Source: Bacteroidales bacterium UBA6431
GTDB taxonomy: Bacteria; Bacteroidota; Bacteroidia; Bacteroidales; UBA932
NCBI GenBank assembly: GCA_002439095.1
Contig: DJOT01000021.1
Span: 68,578 to 132,577 of the forward strand
DNA: 64,000 bases
Direction: 5' to 3'
Positions 42,447-52,684 of the stretch are shown here, one piece after another; the first letter of the stretch is position 1; every line of letters begins with the position of its first letter. A model generated the notes under the pieces. The model ran no database searches. It was not told where the DNA came from and saw nothing but the letters and a program-made list of their open reading frames with translations. A program made the translations under genes and the position numbers.

Positions 42447-43901
42447 ATGAATACGGCAAACATTATCGGCAGGAAGCGGGAACTGGAAATAATCGACAGG
42501 CTTTATCGCTCGGACAAGTCGGAGTTTCTCGCGATTTACGGACGTCGTCGCGTCGGCAAGTCATATCTTGTGGATGAGGCATTCCGGGATGAACTGGCTT
42601 TTTCCGTGGTCGGAACATTCAAAAAATGTGATGACGGAGAGGAACCGATGTACAAGAAAACGCAGCTAAGGCATTTTTACCGCAGTTTGTTGGACTACGG
42701 TCTGGATGACTCTTATAAGGAGCCGGATAACTGGCTTGACGCATTCGACCTTCTTAAAAAACTGCTCTCGCAGAGCGGGGACTCCAGAAAAGTCGTGTTC
42801 ATAGATGAACTTCCTTGGTTGGCCGGGCCGAAATCCTCTGAACTTGTTGAGGAACTCGGATATTTTTGGAACAGCTGGGCGGCACGGCAGAGAAACATCT
42901 TTCTGATAGTATGCGGGTCCGCGACAAGCTGGATGCTCGACAACATCATAAGGGATTATGGTGGGCTTCATGGGCGCCTGACGGAAAAGATGTATCTGTC
43001 ACCATTCAATCTTTTCGAGTCCAGACAGTATTATTCGAGCCGGGGCTTCCACATGTCCGATTATGAAATAGCCTTGAGCTATATGGCTATAGGCGGGATT
43101 CCATATTATATGGACCGCTTCCGTCCGGACAGGACATTGAGCCAGAATATCAATGAGTTCTATTTCCGCAATGCCTCGATTGACCATGAGTTCAGGGATG
43201 TCTTTACCGGACTGTTCCAGTCGGCTGACAGATACATAGATATCGTGCGCTCGCTTGGCGGAAGGTTCTACGGCATGACCAGAACCGAACTGCTCGAAGA
43301 TACGAAACTCAAAGGCGGAGGGACATTTACCAGGATGCTGGACAATCTGCAGGAATGCGGGATTGTGCGTTCTTTCTCCCGCTACGGGAAGAAGCGCAAG
43401 GAGACGGTCTATCAGCTGTGCGATTTCTTCACGTTGTTCTACCTGAATTTCGTGGGGCAGAACGGACAGCGCAAGGACTGGGTCTATTTCCAGAGGTCAC
43501 ATGAATATGAGAACTGGAGCGGAAGGACATTTGAGCTGTTGTGTTCCCGTCACCTTGAACAGATACGTGAGGCCCTGAGGATAAAGTCTGTCGGGCGGGA
43601 TTACAGTTGGACAGGGCAGTGTCCGGCCGGACGGAATGTCCAGGTGGATATGGTGATACCGTCTCCGGATGAGCGTACAGACTATCTTTGCGAGATGAAG
43701 TTCTCAGAGAATCGTTATTACATAACCGAAGATTATGAGAAGAAGTTGCTGGACAAACTGGATGCGTTCCGTGCTTCCAAGAACCACAAGCCGTCACACT
43801 CGGTTCTTATGGTCATGGTCACGTCCATGGGACTTGGAGAATCCGGATACAGCAGGATAGTGAATGCAGAGGTGACCTTGTCGGATCTTTTCAAACCTTA
43901 A
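42447..43901 (+). CDS. archaeal-type ATPase with DUF234 (putative nuclease-like) C-terminus
   Basis: 484 residues. The AAA-type ATPase domain has Walker A YGRRRVGKSYL near residue 31-41 and the Walker B-like VVFIDELPWL. The C-terminal 200 residues form a DUF234 region with VQVDMVIPSP and, 15 residues on, CEMKFSEN, reminiscent of a PDDEXK (D...ExK) nuclease fold. Such proteins are abundant and multi-copy in Bacteroidota; some are thought to be defence or mobile-element related, but no function is proven. Monocistronic with its own consensus promoter and flanking hairpins. Confidence 0.85.
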   Translation: MNTANIIGRKRELEIIDRLYRSDKSEFLAIYGRRRVGKSYLVDEAFRDELAFSVVGTFKKCDDGEEPMYKKTQLRHFYRSLLDYGLDDSYKEPDNWLDAFDLLKKLLSQSGDSRKVVFIDELPWLAGPKSSELVEELGYFWNSWAARQRNIFLIVCGSATSWMLDNIIRDYGGLHGRLTEKMYLSPFNLFESRQYYSSRGFHMSDYEIALSYMAIGGIPYYMDRFRPDRTLSQNINEFYFRNASIDHEFRDVFTGLFQSADRYIDIVRSLGGRFYGMTRTELLEDTKLKGGGTFTRMLDNLQECGIVRSFSRYGKKRKETVYQLCDFFTLFYLNFVGQNGQRKDWVYFQRSHEYENWSGRTFELLCSRHLEQIREALRIKSVGRDYSWTGQCPAGRNVQVDMVIPSPDERTDYLCEMKFSENRYYITEDYEKKLLDKLDAFRASKNHKPSHSVLMVMVTSMGLGESGYSRIVNAEVTLSDLFKP

Positions 43902-43934
43902 TACCGCTTGGCCTCGCAAAAAAATCCGTAAACA

Positions 43935-43965
43935 TTTGAAAAAGCAAATTTTTTAAATATCTTTG
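43935..43965 (+). promoter_or_regulatory. consensus promoter of the ABC exporter operon
   Basis: TTTG (43935-43938), exactly 19 bases, TATCTTTG (43958-43965), 32 bases before the ATG at 43998. Confidence 0.8.
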
Positions 43966-43997
43966 CAGTGTATTAGTATAATAGAACACAATAGGGA

Positions 43998-44720
43998 ATG
44001 TTGATAGAAGTCAAGGATGTCAACAAGACATACAACAACGGACAGCCTCTCCATGTCCTCAAAGGGATAGACTTGAGCATAGCGGAGGGGGAGTTCGTCT
44101 CCATCATGGGGGCTTCCGGCTCGGGGAAGTCCACGCTTCTCAATATTCTCGGCATCCTGGACAACTACGACAGCGGAGAATACCGCATCGACGGACAGCT
44201 CATCAAGGACCTCTCGGAGAGGCAGGCGGCGGATTACCGTAACCGCTTGATAGGCTTTATCTTTCAGTCTTTCAATTTGATAAGTTTCAAGACGGCGGTG
44301 GAGAATGTCGAACTTCCGCTATTCTATCAGGGGGTCAGCCGCAAGGCGCGTCACGAGCGCGCCATGGAATACCTCTCCCGTCTGGGCATAGCCGACTGGG
44401 CCTCACATTATCCAAACGAGATGTCCGGAGGACAGAAGCAGAGAGTCGCCATAGCCCGTGCTCTGATAACCAATCCGCGGATAATACTCGCCGATGAGCC
44501 GACAGGGGCACTGGATTCCAGGACTTCGGAAGAGGTGATGGAACTTCTCGGCAGGCTCAACCGGGAGAATGGTGTCACAATCATAGTGGTGACACATGAG
44601 AGCGGCGTGGCCAACTGCACGGACAAGATAGTGCATATCAAGGACGGCATAATAGGGAAGATTGAGGATAACAGGGAGCATCACGCTTCAGTTTTCGGCG
44701 CAGGTACCATAATGAAATGA
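43998..44720 (+). CDS. ABC transporter ATP-binding protein (MacB/LolD type)
   Basis: 240 residues. Walker A GASGSGKST, signature MSGGQKQRVAIARAL, Walker B ILADEPTGALDS and the switch histidine in VVTHES are complete. Together with the two FtsX-like permeases downstream it forms a MacB-type mechanotransmission exporter. First gene of a five-gene operon ending with a TolC-like protein; overlaps the next gene by 4 bases. Confidence 0.95.
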   Translation: MLIEVKDVNKTYNNGQPLHVLKGIDLSIAEGEFVSIMGASGSGKSTLLNILGILDNYDSGEYRIDGQLIKDLSERQAADYRNRLIGFIFQSFNLISFKTAVENVELPLFYQGVSRKARHERAMEYLSRLGIADWASHYPNEMSGGQKQRVAIARALITNPRIILADEPTGALDSRTSEEVMELLGRLNRENGVTIIVVTHESGVANCTDKIVHIKDGIIGKIEDNREHHASVFGAGTIMK

Positions 44721-45979
44721 GAGACATCTTCATCGAAATATGGGAAAGCGTGCGCCGCAACAAACTGCGCACCTGTCTGACCGGATTTGCCGTGGCGTGG
44801 GGCATCTTTATGCTCATCGTGCTTCTCGGGTCGGGCAACGGGCTGCTCAACTCCTTCATGGCCGGGAGCGCCGGTATCAATGTGAACACCATGCAGATCG
44901 GCGGTGGCTGGACATCAAAGCCGTATGGTGGCTTGAAGGCCGGACGAAGCATAGAATTGGACGAGAGAGACATTGACATCACTGAAGGTGTCATGTTTCG
45001 GGATCATGTAGACGAAGTGACGGCTACGGTGTCGTCATCGGTTACGGTCGTCTGTGGGGCAAATTCATTCTCCGGCACAATCGAGGGTGATTATCCGGAG
45101 CGTCAGGACATGGACAAAATCGAGATCCTCCATGGTCGTTTTATCAATGAGAAAGATATCCAGGACAGACGCAAGGTGGTCGTGATTCCTCAGGACCGTG
45201 CTGAAGATCTTCTTGACGGGAAACCGTCAGAAGGACTTGTAGGCAAGAGGGTTACAATAAATGACTTTTCTTTTCTTGTCGTGGGCATCAGCAAGGCCGA
45301 CATGATGGACGGGTCCAATCGCTTCTTCGCTCCGTTTTCTACGGTTAGGATCATTTTCTCCAAGGGGAGCAAGATTGATGATCTGACTTTTACTTTCCAT
45401 GGACTGAAGACATTAGAGGAGAGCGAAGAGTTTGAGAAGTCTTACAAGGCCGCTGTCAACCTCGGGCATGGGGCCGCTCCTGATGACGACAGTGCAATCT
45501 GGATATGGAACCGATTTACGGAGAGTCTCCAGATGGAGAAAGGTGGGCATATCATCCGTATAGCTCTATGGGTGATAGGGCTTTTCACCCTGCTCAGCGG
45601 GATAGTCGGTGTCAGCAACATAATGCTCATCACCGTCAAGGAGCGGACTCACGAGTTCGGCATCCGCAAGGCCATCGGAGCCCGCCCTTGGAGCATAATG
45701 AAACTTATAGTGGCGGAGAGCGTGGCCATCACGGCGTTTTTCGGATATATAGGGATGGTGCTCGGGCTTGTGGCCTGTGAGGTCCTCGACAAGACTGTGG
45801 GGCAGGCCTCCGCATCAGTCATGGGGCAGCAGATAGCCATGTTCGTCAACCCCACGGTCGGGGTGGATGTCGCCTTGCAGGCCACACTGCTGCTCATAAT
45901 AGCGGGTACGCTTGCCGGGCTTGCTCCTGCGCGCAGGGCCGCCAATGTCAGACCGATTGAAGCACTCAGGGCGGAATGA
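44717..45979 (+). CDS. MacB/FtsX-type ABC permease 1
   Basis: 420 residues: an N-terminal membrane helix in FRNKLRT-like context (RRNKLRTCLTGFAVAWGIFMLIV), a large periplasmic MacB_PCD domain (residues about 50-250) and three C-terminal helices containing the FtsX block VSNIMLITVKERTHEFGIRKAIGARP. It couples ATP hydrolysis to extrusion through the adaptor and TolC. Homologous to the following permease; 4-base overlaps on both sides. Confidence 0.93.
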   Translation: MRDIFIEIWESVRRNKLRTCLTGFAVAWGIFMLIVLLGSGNGLLNSFMAGSAGINVNTMQIGGGWTSKPYGGLKAGRSIELDERDIDITEGVMFRDHVDEVTATVSSSVTVVCGANSFSGTIEGDYPERQDMDKIEILHGRFINEKDIQDRRKVVVIPQDRAEDLLDGKPSEGLVGKRVTINDFSFLVVGISKADMMDGSNRFFAPFSTVRIIFSKGSKIDDLTFTFHGLKTLEESEEFEKSYKAAVNLGHGAAPDDDSAIWIWNRFTESLQMEKGGHIIRIALWVIGLFTLLSGIVGVSNIMLITVKERTHEFGIRKAIGARPWSIMKLIVAESVAITAFFGYIGMVLGLVACEVLDKTVGQASASVMGQQIAMFVNPTVGVDVALQATLLLIIAGTLAGLAPARRAANVRPIEALRAE

Positions 45980-47208
45980 GATTCGATGCAGACACATTCA
46001 AGGAGATATCCGACTCCCTTACTCGCAACAAGAGCCGCAGCCTTTTGACCGGCTTTGGGGTGTTCTGGGGTATTTTCATGCTGCTGTTCCTCGCTGGGGG
46101 TGGCCACGGAATGAAACAGATGCTCTCCAAAAATTTCGAGGGCTTTGCCACCAACACCACGATTCTATGGCCATCCAAGACCACCAAGCCGTACCTCGGC
46201 TTCAAGCAGGGACGGGCATGGTGGTTCACTCAGGATGATGTCGCCCGCCTGCGAGCCCTCGTCCCGGAGCTGGATATCGTGACACCGATTGTGTCGCAGT
46301 GGGGGCAGACGGCTTCGCATGATATCAACAGTTTCAGCGCCAGCATCAAAGGAGTGAACTCCGAATATGCCGGGATAGAGGCTCCGAAGATAAAATACGG
46401 CCGGTATATCAACGAGACGGATGTCCTGCAGGAACGGAAAGTTTGTGTGATCGGAAAAAGGGTCTACACATCCCTCTTTCCGGACGGAGGTGACCCGTGC
46501 GGGCAGAGGATCAAGATCGGGCAGGTCTGGTTTACTGTGGTGGGCGTGGATTACAATTCCGGCAGCATCAGCATCAATGGCAACTCCGACAGCGCGATCA
46601 TCCTACCTTTCAGCGTGGTGCAGAAACTCTACCACAGAGGCAACTTCGTTGACATGATTTGCGTTACAGGCCGTTCCGGGGTGAGAATGTCGGAGATTGA
46701 GCCGGCCTTGAGGGAGGTGACGGCCCGCTACCACAAGTTCAACCCGGCTGACAAGCAGGCACTCTTCGTGCTTAACACCGAGGAGATGTTTTCTCTGGTG
46801 GACAATCTCTTCCGGGGTGTGAACTTCCTGATTCTGCTTGTCGGGCTGGGGACTATACTTGCCGGAGCCATCGGTGTGAGCAACATCATGATGGTGACGG
46901 TCCGCGAGCGCACGACCGAGATAGGCATACGGCGAGCCATCGGGGCGACCCCGTCCGACATATTGTCGCAGATCATAATGGAGAGCATCTCGCTCACCAT
47001 GGCTTCGGGTGTCTCCGGGATAGTGTTCTCAGTGCTCATGCTCAGCCTGCTGGAAGCCATGACTTCACATCAGGCCGTCTTCCAGATAGGGTTCTGGACA
47101 GCGGTGGGGGCTATGGTCATGCTGACTTTCCTCGGAGTGCTCGCCGGCCTCGCGCCAGCATCCCGCGCGATGAAGATAAAACCTGTGGATGCGATGAGAG
47201 ACGAATAA
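45976..47208 (+). CDS. MacB/FtsX-type ABC permease 2
   Basis: 410 residues with the same layout as the preceding gene: SLTRNKSRSLLTGFGVFWGIFM helix, periplasmic domain, and three C-terminal helices with GVSNIMMVTVRERTTEIGIRRAIGATP. The pair probably forms a heterodimer, unlike E. coli MacB in which permease and ATPase are fused and homodimeric. Confidence 0.93.
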   Translation: MRFDADTFKEISDSLTRNKSRSLLTGFGVFWGIFMLLFLAGGGHGMKQMLSKNFEGFATNTTILWPSKTTKPYLGFKQGRAWWFTQDDVARLRALVPELDIVTPIVSQWGQTASHDINSFSASIKGVNSEYAGIEAPKIKYGRYINETDVLQERKVCVIGKRVYTSLFPDGGDPCGQRIKIGQVWFTVVGVDYNSGSISINGNSDSAIILPFSVVQKLYHRGNFVDMICVTGRSGVRMSEIEPALREVTARYHKFNPADKQALFVLNTEEMFSLVDNLFRGVNFLILLVGLGTILAGAIGVSNIMMVTVRERTTEIGIRRAIGATPSDILSQIIMESISLTMASGVSGIVFSVLMLSLLEAMTSHQAVFQIGFWTAVGAMVMLTFLGVLAGLAPASRAMKIKPVDAMRDE

Positions 47209-47221
47209 AAATCAAACAGAT

Positions 47222-48316
47222 ATGAAAAAGGCAGTCAAGTACATCTTTCTGGCTATAGCCGTCCTGATCGTGGCGGGGACATTCGTGTTCCTTTTCAGGA
47301 AATCACGTCCCGAGATCACCTTGTACCAGGAATTGGAAGCCAAAACCATGGACATACGGCGCTCCACGGTCGTGACAGGCAAGATCGAGCCGCGCAATGA
47401 GGTCAACATCAAACCTCAGATCAACGGCATCATCTCCGAGCTCTACAAGGAAGCGGGCCAGATGGTCAAGGAAAACGAGATCATCGCCCGGCTCAAGGTG
47501 ATCCCAGACATGTCATCCCTCAGCTCCGCCGAGTCGAGGGTGAGACTTGCCGAACTCAACCTTGCGCAGGCCAAGACTGACTTCGAGAGGGAAAAGACCC
47601 TGTACGACAAGAATCTGGTAAGTGCTGACGAGTATGAGAAGGTTGTCCAGTCCTACAACCAGGCCAAGGAGGAGCGGGCAGCAGCGCAGGACGCGCTTGA
47701 AGTCATACGTGACGGCGTCTCCTCCACCAACGCCACGGGAAGCTCCACTCTCGTCAGGTCCACCATCAGCGGCCTCATCCTGGACATACCCGTCAAGGTC
47801 GGCAACTCCGTCATCCAGGCCAACACGATGAACGACGGCACCACCGTGGCCACAGTCGCCGACATGTCCGACCTCATCTTCGATGGCAACATAGACGAGA
47901 CCGAGGTCGGTTCGCTCACCGAGGGCATGGACATCCTCATCACCATCGGCGCATTGCCGGGATTCAGTACCGGAGCGGTGCTGGAGTACATATCTCCGAA
48001 GGCCGTGGAGAACAACGGAACCAACCAGTTCGAGATCAAGGCCGCCGTCAAGACAGACAGCCGCTACAAGGTCCGCTCAGGCTACAGCGCCAATGCCGAG
48101 GTCGTCCTGCAGGAGGCGGACGGGGTGCTCGGTGTGCCGGAGAGCAGCCTCGTGTTCGAGGGGGACAGCTGCTTTGTCTATAAGCTCACGGCGCCGCAGG
48201 AGTTTGTCCGCACTCCGGTAAGTGTCGGGCTCAGCGACGGAGTCAACATCGAGATCAAATCAGGGCTGAAAGCAGGTGACAAGGTCCGCGGCCCGAAGAT
48301 CCTCAAAAACGAGTAG
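47222..48316 (+). CDS. periplasmic adaptor (HlyD/RND-type membrane fusion protein)
   Basis: 364 residues: N-terminal anchor (residues about 7-27), biotinyl-lipoyl half-motifs (TGKIEPRNEVNIKPQINGIISELYKEAGQMVKENE), an alpha-helical hairpin (residues about 100-160) and beta-barrel and membrane-proximal domains. It joins the ABC permeases to the outer-membrane channel, as MacA does. Confidence 0.93.
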   Translation: MKKAVKYIFLAIAVLIVAGTFVFLFRKSRPEITLYQELEAKTMDIRRSTVVTGKIEPRNEVNIKPQINGIISELYKEAGQMVKENEIIARLKVIPDMSSLSSAESRVRLAELNLAQAKTDFEREKTLYDKNLVSADEYEKVVQSYNQAKEERAAAQDALEVIRDGVSSTNATGSSTLVRSTISGLILDIPVKVGNSVIQANTMNDGTTVATVADMSDLIFDGNIDETEVGSLTEGMDILITIGALPGFSTGAVLEYISPKAVENNGTNQFEIKAAVKTDSRYKVRSGYSANAEVVLQEADGVLGVPESSLVFEGDSCFVYKLTAPQEFVRTPVSVGLSDGVNIEIKSGLKAGDKVRGPKILKNE

Positions 48317-48318
48317 CC

Positions 48319-49641
48319 ATGAAGAAAATATTCTCAGCAGCGGCCTCCCTTGTCTGCGCCTGTCTGCCGGCAGCGGCACAGGGTGGCCCGTGGACTCTCT
48401 CTGACTGTATCGCCTACGCGCTTGAACACAATATATCCGTGCAGCAGAACAGCATTGCCGTCTCGCAGCGTGAAGTGGATCTCAACACGGCCAAGAGCCG
48501 CATGCTCCCAGGCATCAGCGCCTCAGCATCAGAGAATTTCTCTTTCGGGCGCGGACTCACGTCCGACAACACCTACACCAATTCCAATACGAGTTCGACA
48601 TCATTCAGCATAGGAGGGGAGATGCCGATATTTCAGGGGCTTGATATCGTGAACGGCATCAAACTCGGCAAACTTGACCTCTCATCTGCCACCGCGGATC
48701 TTGAGAAAGCCCGCGATGACATAAGGGTCGCGGTGGCGCAGGCCTATGCCCAGATTCTCTACAATCAGGAAATCCTCGAAGTGGCCGAGTACCAGGTGGC
48801 CCATGATGCTTCTCTTCTGGAGCAGGTGCAGGCCCGTCGCGATGCGGGCAAGGCGAGTGATGCCGAAGTGGCGGCACAGAAAGCCACCCTCGCCCAGAGC
48901 GAACTCTCACGTACGCAGGCGCAGGGCAACCTCATGCTCTCCAAACTTGACCTGACCCAGCTTCTTGAACTCCCTTCTCCGGACGGGTTCGATGTGGTGC
49001 GTCCGGAGGTGGAGGCATTTGAGCCGCAGCTGCTTACGGACCCTGAAGAAATATACGGCATCGCTGTCGGAATCCGGCCCGCCGTGCTCTCGGCCTCCAT
49101 AAAGGTCGAGGCGGCCGATGTCAGCATCGCGAAAGCTAAAGGAGCATATCTGCCCACCCTCTCGCTCAGCGGAGGCATAGGCACAAACTATTATACCACT
49201 TCCAATGTGCAGTCCCCGAGCTTCAGTGAGCAGCTGCGCAACAATTTCAGCCAGTATATCGGGCTGTCCCTGAATGTCCCGATCTTCTCCCGCTTCTCGA
49301 CCCGCAACGCTGTGCGCAACGCGGAACTCAGCCGCAAAAATTCCGCCCTCCAACTTGAGAGCGCCAAGAAGAACCTATATAAAGAGATACAGCAGGCCTA
49401 TTACAATGCTCTTACATCGCAGGCCCGTTACTCCAGCAGCCGGGAGTCTTCCTTGAGTGCCGAGCAGTATTATGAGATGACGGAACAGAAGTACCTCGCG
49501 GGCAAGGCCGGCATCACCGACTACAACGATGCCAAGAACTCGTATCTCAAGGCCAAGTCCGAGTTCCTCCAGGCCCGCTACGAGTGCCTTTTCCAGACGC
49601 GCCTGCTTGACTTCTATGAAGGAAGGGACATAGTGTTCTGA
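48319..49641 (+). CDS. TolC-family outer-membrane efflux protein
   Basis: 440 residues with a signal peptide (MKKIFSAAASLVCACLPAAAQ) and two OEP repeats: WTLSDCIAYALEHNISVQQN marks the first, and GIAVGIRPAVLSASIKVEAADVSIAKAKGAYLPTLSL the second, each followed by long helices. Outer-membrane exit duct of the tripartite exporter encoded by the four preceding genes, 2 bases after the adaptor gene. Confidence 0.95.
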   Translation: MKKIFSAAASLVCACLPAAAQGGPWTLSDCIAYALEHNISVQQNSIAVSQREVDLNTAKSRMLPGISASASENFSFGRGLTSDNTYTNSNTSSTSFSIGGEMPIFQGLDIVNGIKLGKLDLSSATADLEKARDDIRVAVAQAYAQILYNQEILEVAEYQVAHDASLLEQVQARRDAGKASDAEVAAQKATLAQSELSRTQAQGNLMLSKLDLTQLLELPSPDGFDVVRPEVEAFEPQLLTDPEEIYGIAVGIRPAVLSASIKVEAADVSIAKAKGAYLPTLSLSGGIGTNYYTTSNVQSPSFSEQLRNNFSQYIGLSLNVPIFSRFSTRNAVRNAELSRKNSALQLESAKKNLYKEIQQAYYNALTSQARYSSSRESSLSAEQYYEMTEQKYLAGKAGITDYNDAKNSYLKAKSEFLQARYECLFQTRLLDFYEGRDIVF

Positions 49642-49688
49642 TATTCAAAAAAAATCAGCATATTTGTGTCCCGAAACTTACTGACACA

Positions 49689-50714
49689 ATGAAAAAAACA
49701 GTTCTTGTCTCCGGCGGTGCCGGATTCATCGGGAGCCACGTGACCGTGGAGCTCTCGCAGGCCGGCTACGAAGTCGTCGTGGCCGACAATATGTCCAACT
49801 GTGATGAGACCAATTACGAAGGCGTCTGCCGTATCCTGGGCAAGCGCCCTCCGTTTGTCAAGATGGATTTCTGCGACCTTGCCGCCGTGGAGAAACTCTT
49901 CGATGACTACAAGATAGACGCGGTCATCCATTTCGCGGCCTACAAGGCTGTCGGGGAATCCGTTTCTGATCCTCTCAAGTACTACCGCAACAATCTTCTC
50001 TCATTCATCAACATAGTGGATGTGGCCAACCGCAAGGGAGGCTGCAACGTGCTTTTCAGCTCTTCCGCCACTGTCTATGGTGAGCCGGAGAAGCTTCCTG
50101 TGACAGAGGAGTCACCGCGCCAGAGCGCGACATCCCCTTACGGCAACACCAAGCAGATCTGTGAGGACATCCTGCGCGACTCCGTCCGCGCCTATCCTGG
50201 CATCAAGGGCATAGCTCTCCGCTATTTCAACCCTATCGGTGCCCATCCGTCAGCCCTCATCGGCGAACTTCCGCGCGGAGTGCCTAACAACCTCGTGCCT
50301 TTCATCACCCAGACTGCCATCGGCAAGAGAGAGTGTCTCTCCGTCTTCGGCAACGACTATCCGACACCGGACGGCACCTGCCTTCGCGACTATATAGATA
50401 TAGTGGATCTGGCAAAGGCCCATGTCTGCGCCGTGGACCGCATGGTGGAGGGCAAGATGAAGGAGAAGTACGAGATCTTCAACATCGGCACCGGCCGTCC
50501 TGTATCCGTGCTGGAACTCATAAAGACATTCGAGAAGGTCAACGGCGTCAAGCTCAACTGGAAGTTCGCTCCGCGCCGCTCAGGCGATGTGACCGCAGTG
50601 TGGGCTGACCCGGGGCTGGCCGAAAAGGAGCTTGGCTGGAAGGCTCAGCGCAGCGTGGACGAGACACTTGCCTCGGCCTGGGCCTGGGAGAAGCACCTCG
50701 CCGGACAGCAATAA
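49689..50714 (+). CDS. galE: UDP-glucose 4-epimerase
   Basis: 341-residue short-chain dehydrogenase family enzyme. NAD-binding GGAGFIGSHV, catalytic SSSATVYG with Ser and SPYGNTK with the YxxxK pair, and ALRYFNPIGAHPSALIGE are characteristic of GalE. It interconverts UDP-glucose and UDP-galactose. Stop and start overlap with the next gene by one base (TAATG). The surrounding genes include a polysaccharide flippase, so surface glycan synthesis is a likely use. Confidence 0.95.
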   Translation: MKKTVLVSGGAGFIGSHVTVELSQAGYEVVVADNMSNCDETNYEGVCRILGKRPPFVKMDFCDLAAVEKLFDDYKIDAVIHFAAYKAVGESVSDPLKYYRNNLLSFINIVDVANRKGGCNVLFSSSATVYGEPEKLPVTEESPRQSATSPYGNTKQICEDILRDSVRAYPGIKGIALRYFNPIGAHPSALIGELPRGVPNNLVPFITQTAIGKRECLSVFGNDYPTPDGTCLRDYIDIVDLAKAHVCAVDRMVEGKMKEKYEIFNIGTGRPVSVLELIKTFEKVNGVKLNWKFAPRRSGDVTAVWADPGLAEKELGWKAQRSVDETLASAWAWEKHLAGQQ

Positions 50715-51217
50715 TGTTCGTCGGACTGATAAGCGACACCCATGGTGTGTTCAGCGACGGGTTCAAGAATTTCTTTGAACCCGTCGATGTCATTTGGCAT
50801 GCCGGAGACTTCGGGGGTGGGGAGGCTTTTGCCGACAGCATCGCCGCCTTCAAGCCCCTTGTCGGGGTGTACGGCAACTGTGACGGGCAGGACATACGCT
50901 TCCGTTTTCCTCAGTTCCAATACATGGAAGAGCAGGGGCTGCGTATCCTGATGACCCATATCGGCGGCTCTCCGGGCCACTATTATCCCGAGGCGGCTGA
51001 ACTGATTGACTCTTACCGTCCCGACGTCTTCATCTGCGGGCATTCCCATATCCTCAAGGTGATGCGGGACAGCAAGCGCAACCTCTTGTATATCAACCCC
51101 GGAGCTGCCGGCCTGCAAGGGTGGCAGGTGATGCGGACCGCCCTGCGTTTCAAGATCGAAGGTGGACAGATCAAGGACATGGAAGTATTTGAAGTTCCCC
51201 GCAATCAGACGATATGA
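50714..51217 (+). CDS. YfcE-type metallophosphoesterase
   Basis: 167 residues of the calcineurin-like phosphoesterase family. Metal-binding motifs: LISDTHG, WHAGDFGGG, YGNCDG, THIGG and CGHSHI. Members hydrolyse phosphodiesters in vitro; the physiological substrate is unknown. Overlaps the flippase gene by 4 bases. Confidence 0.92.
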   Translation: MFVGLISDTHGVFSDGFKNFFEPVDVIWHAGDFGGGEAFADSIAAFKPLVGVYGNCDGQDIRFRFPQFQYMEEQGLRILMTHIGGSPGHYYPEAAELIDSYRPDVFICGHSHILKVMRDSKRNLLYINPGAAGLQGWQVMRTALRFKIEGGQIKDMEVFEVPRNQTI

Positions 51218-52680
51218 ATCTCAAGTCACTGGCCAAAGACACGGCGATATACGGGCTGAGCAGCATAGTGGGGAGATTTCTCAACTATCTGCTCGTCCCC
51301 CTGTATACCTATAAGATAGCAGCCGGCAGCGGAGGCTACGGTATCGTCACCAACCTCTACGCCTACACGGCGCTGTTTCTCGCCATCCTTACATTCGGGA
51401 TGGAGACCACTTTCTTCCGCTTCGCCGGCAAGGAGGGGGAGGACGGCAAGATGGTGTACAGCACCGCCCTGCGCATGGTGGGATCTGTCGGGCTTGTTTT
51501 TCTCTTGCTGGTATTTGCGTTTCTTGGTCCGATATCCGGTGCGATGGGTTATTCTGATCACCCGGAGTATATCGGCTGTTTCGCGATCATAACCGCCCTC
51601 GATGCATTCCAGGCCATAATGTTCAGCCGTCTGCGCCAGCAGCACAGGCCGCTGCGCTTCATGGCCCTGAAGTTCGCCTATATCATCCCGAGCATCGCCA
51701 TCAACCTGCTCCTTTTCCTTGTCCTGGACAAGGTTGCGGCCTTGCAGGGGATATATGACCGATTCAACGGGGGTGTGGGACTGATTTTCTTCGCCAACCT
51801 GCTCTGCACTTCGGTGGTGATGCTGCTCTTTATCCCTGAACTGAGGGGGATACGCTACGGTTTTGACAGGGCACTGGCCCGAAGAATGCTGCGTTATACC
51901 TGGCCGCTGCTGATACTGAGCCTGGTGGGGATACTCAACCAGGTGGCGGACAAGATCCTCTACCCGCGCCTTGTGCCCGGGGAGGAGGGGATGGTCCAGC
52001 TCGGCATCTACGGGGCCTGCGTCAAGATTGCGATGATCATGTCCCTGTTGACCCAGGCTTTCCGCTATGCCTACGAGCCTATAGTATTCGGTTCCGGCAA
52101 GGACCGCAACAGCCCTCAGACCCTTGCCGACGGGATGAAGTACTTTATCATCTTCACCCTGCTGGCCTTTTTGGCGGTCATGTTCTACATGCCTCTGCTC
52201 AAGTACTTCGTGGGCCGTTCCTACTGGGAGGGGCTCGGGGTCGTGCCGATTGTGATGGCGGCGGAGATCTTCATGGGTGTCTATTTTAATCTCTCTTTCT
52301 GGTACAAGCTTACCGACCAGACCTGGTGGGGTGCCGTCATAAGCGCCATAGGAGCGGCCGTGATGATTGCTGTCAACGTGCTCTTCGTACCGGGATATGG
52401 CTATCGGGCCTGCGCCTGGGGAGGTTTTGCCGGCTATGGCACGGCCATGGTGCTCAGTTGGGCCATTGGCCGCAGGCGTTATCCGGTGCCTTACGACGGA
52501 CGAACCATTGCGAAGTATGTCATCATGGCAGTACTTCTCTATGCGCTGTCAGCACTCCCGGGCAGATTGTCTGACAATGTGCCTGTGGCGCTGACGCTGG
52601 TGTTCAATACGCTGCTCCTCGCTGTATATTGCCTGCCTCTGGCAAGGAGATTGATGGGAAATCGAATCAAAAAACAATAG
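51214..52680 (+). CDS. polysaccharide flippase (MOP superfamily, Wzx-like)
   Basis: 488-residue membrane protein with about 14 hydrophobic segments. The start LAKDTAIYGLSSIVGRFLNYLLVPLYTYKI is the typical opening of oligosaccharide flippases, and a second homologous half starts around MLRYTWPLLILSLVGILNQVADKILYPRL. It would move lipid-linked glycans across the inner membrane. Adjacent galE fits a glycan role; it could also be a MurJ-like lipid II flippase. Confidence 0.88.
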   Translation: MNLKSLAKDTAIYGLSSIVGRFLNYLLVPLYTYKIAAGSGGYGIVTNLYAYTALFLAILTFGMETTFFRFAGKEGEDGKMVYSTALRMVGSVGLVFLLLVFAFLGPISGAMGYSDHPEYIGCFAIITALDAFQAIMFSRLRQQHRPLRFMALKFAYIIPSIAINLLLFLVLDKVAALQGIYDRFNGGVGLIFFANLLCTSVVMLLFIPELRGIRYGFDRALARRMLRYTWPLLILSLVGILNQVADKILYPRLVPGEEGMVQLGIYGACVKIAMIMSLLTQAFRYAYEPIVFGSGKDRNSPQTLADGMKYFIIFTLLAFLAVMFYMPLLKYFVGRSYWEGLGVVPIVMAAEIFMGVYFNLSFWYKLTDQTWWGAVISAIGAAVMIAVNVLFVPGYGYRACAWGGFAGYGTAMVLSWAIGRRRYPVPYDGRTIAKYVIMAVLLYALSALPGRLSDNVPVALTLVFNTLLLAVYCLPLARRLMGNRIKKQ

Positions 52681-52684
52681 TACA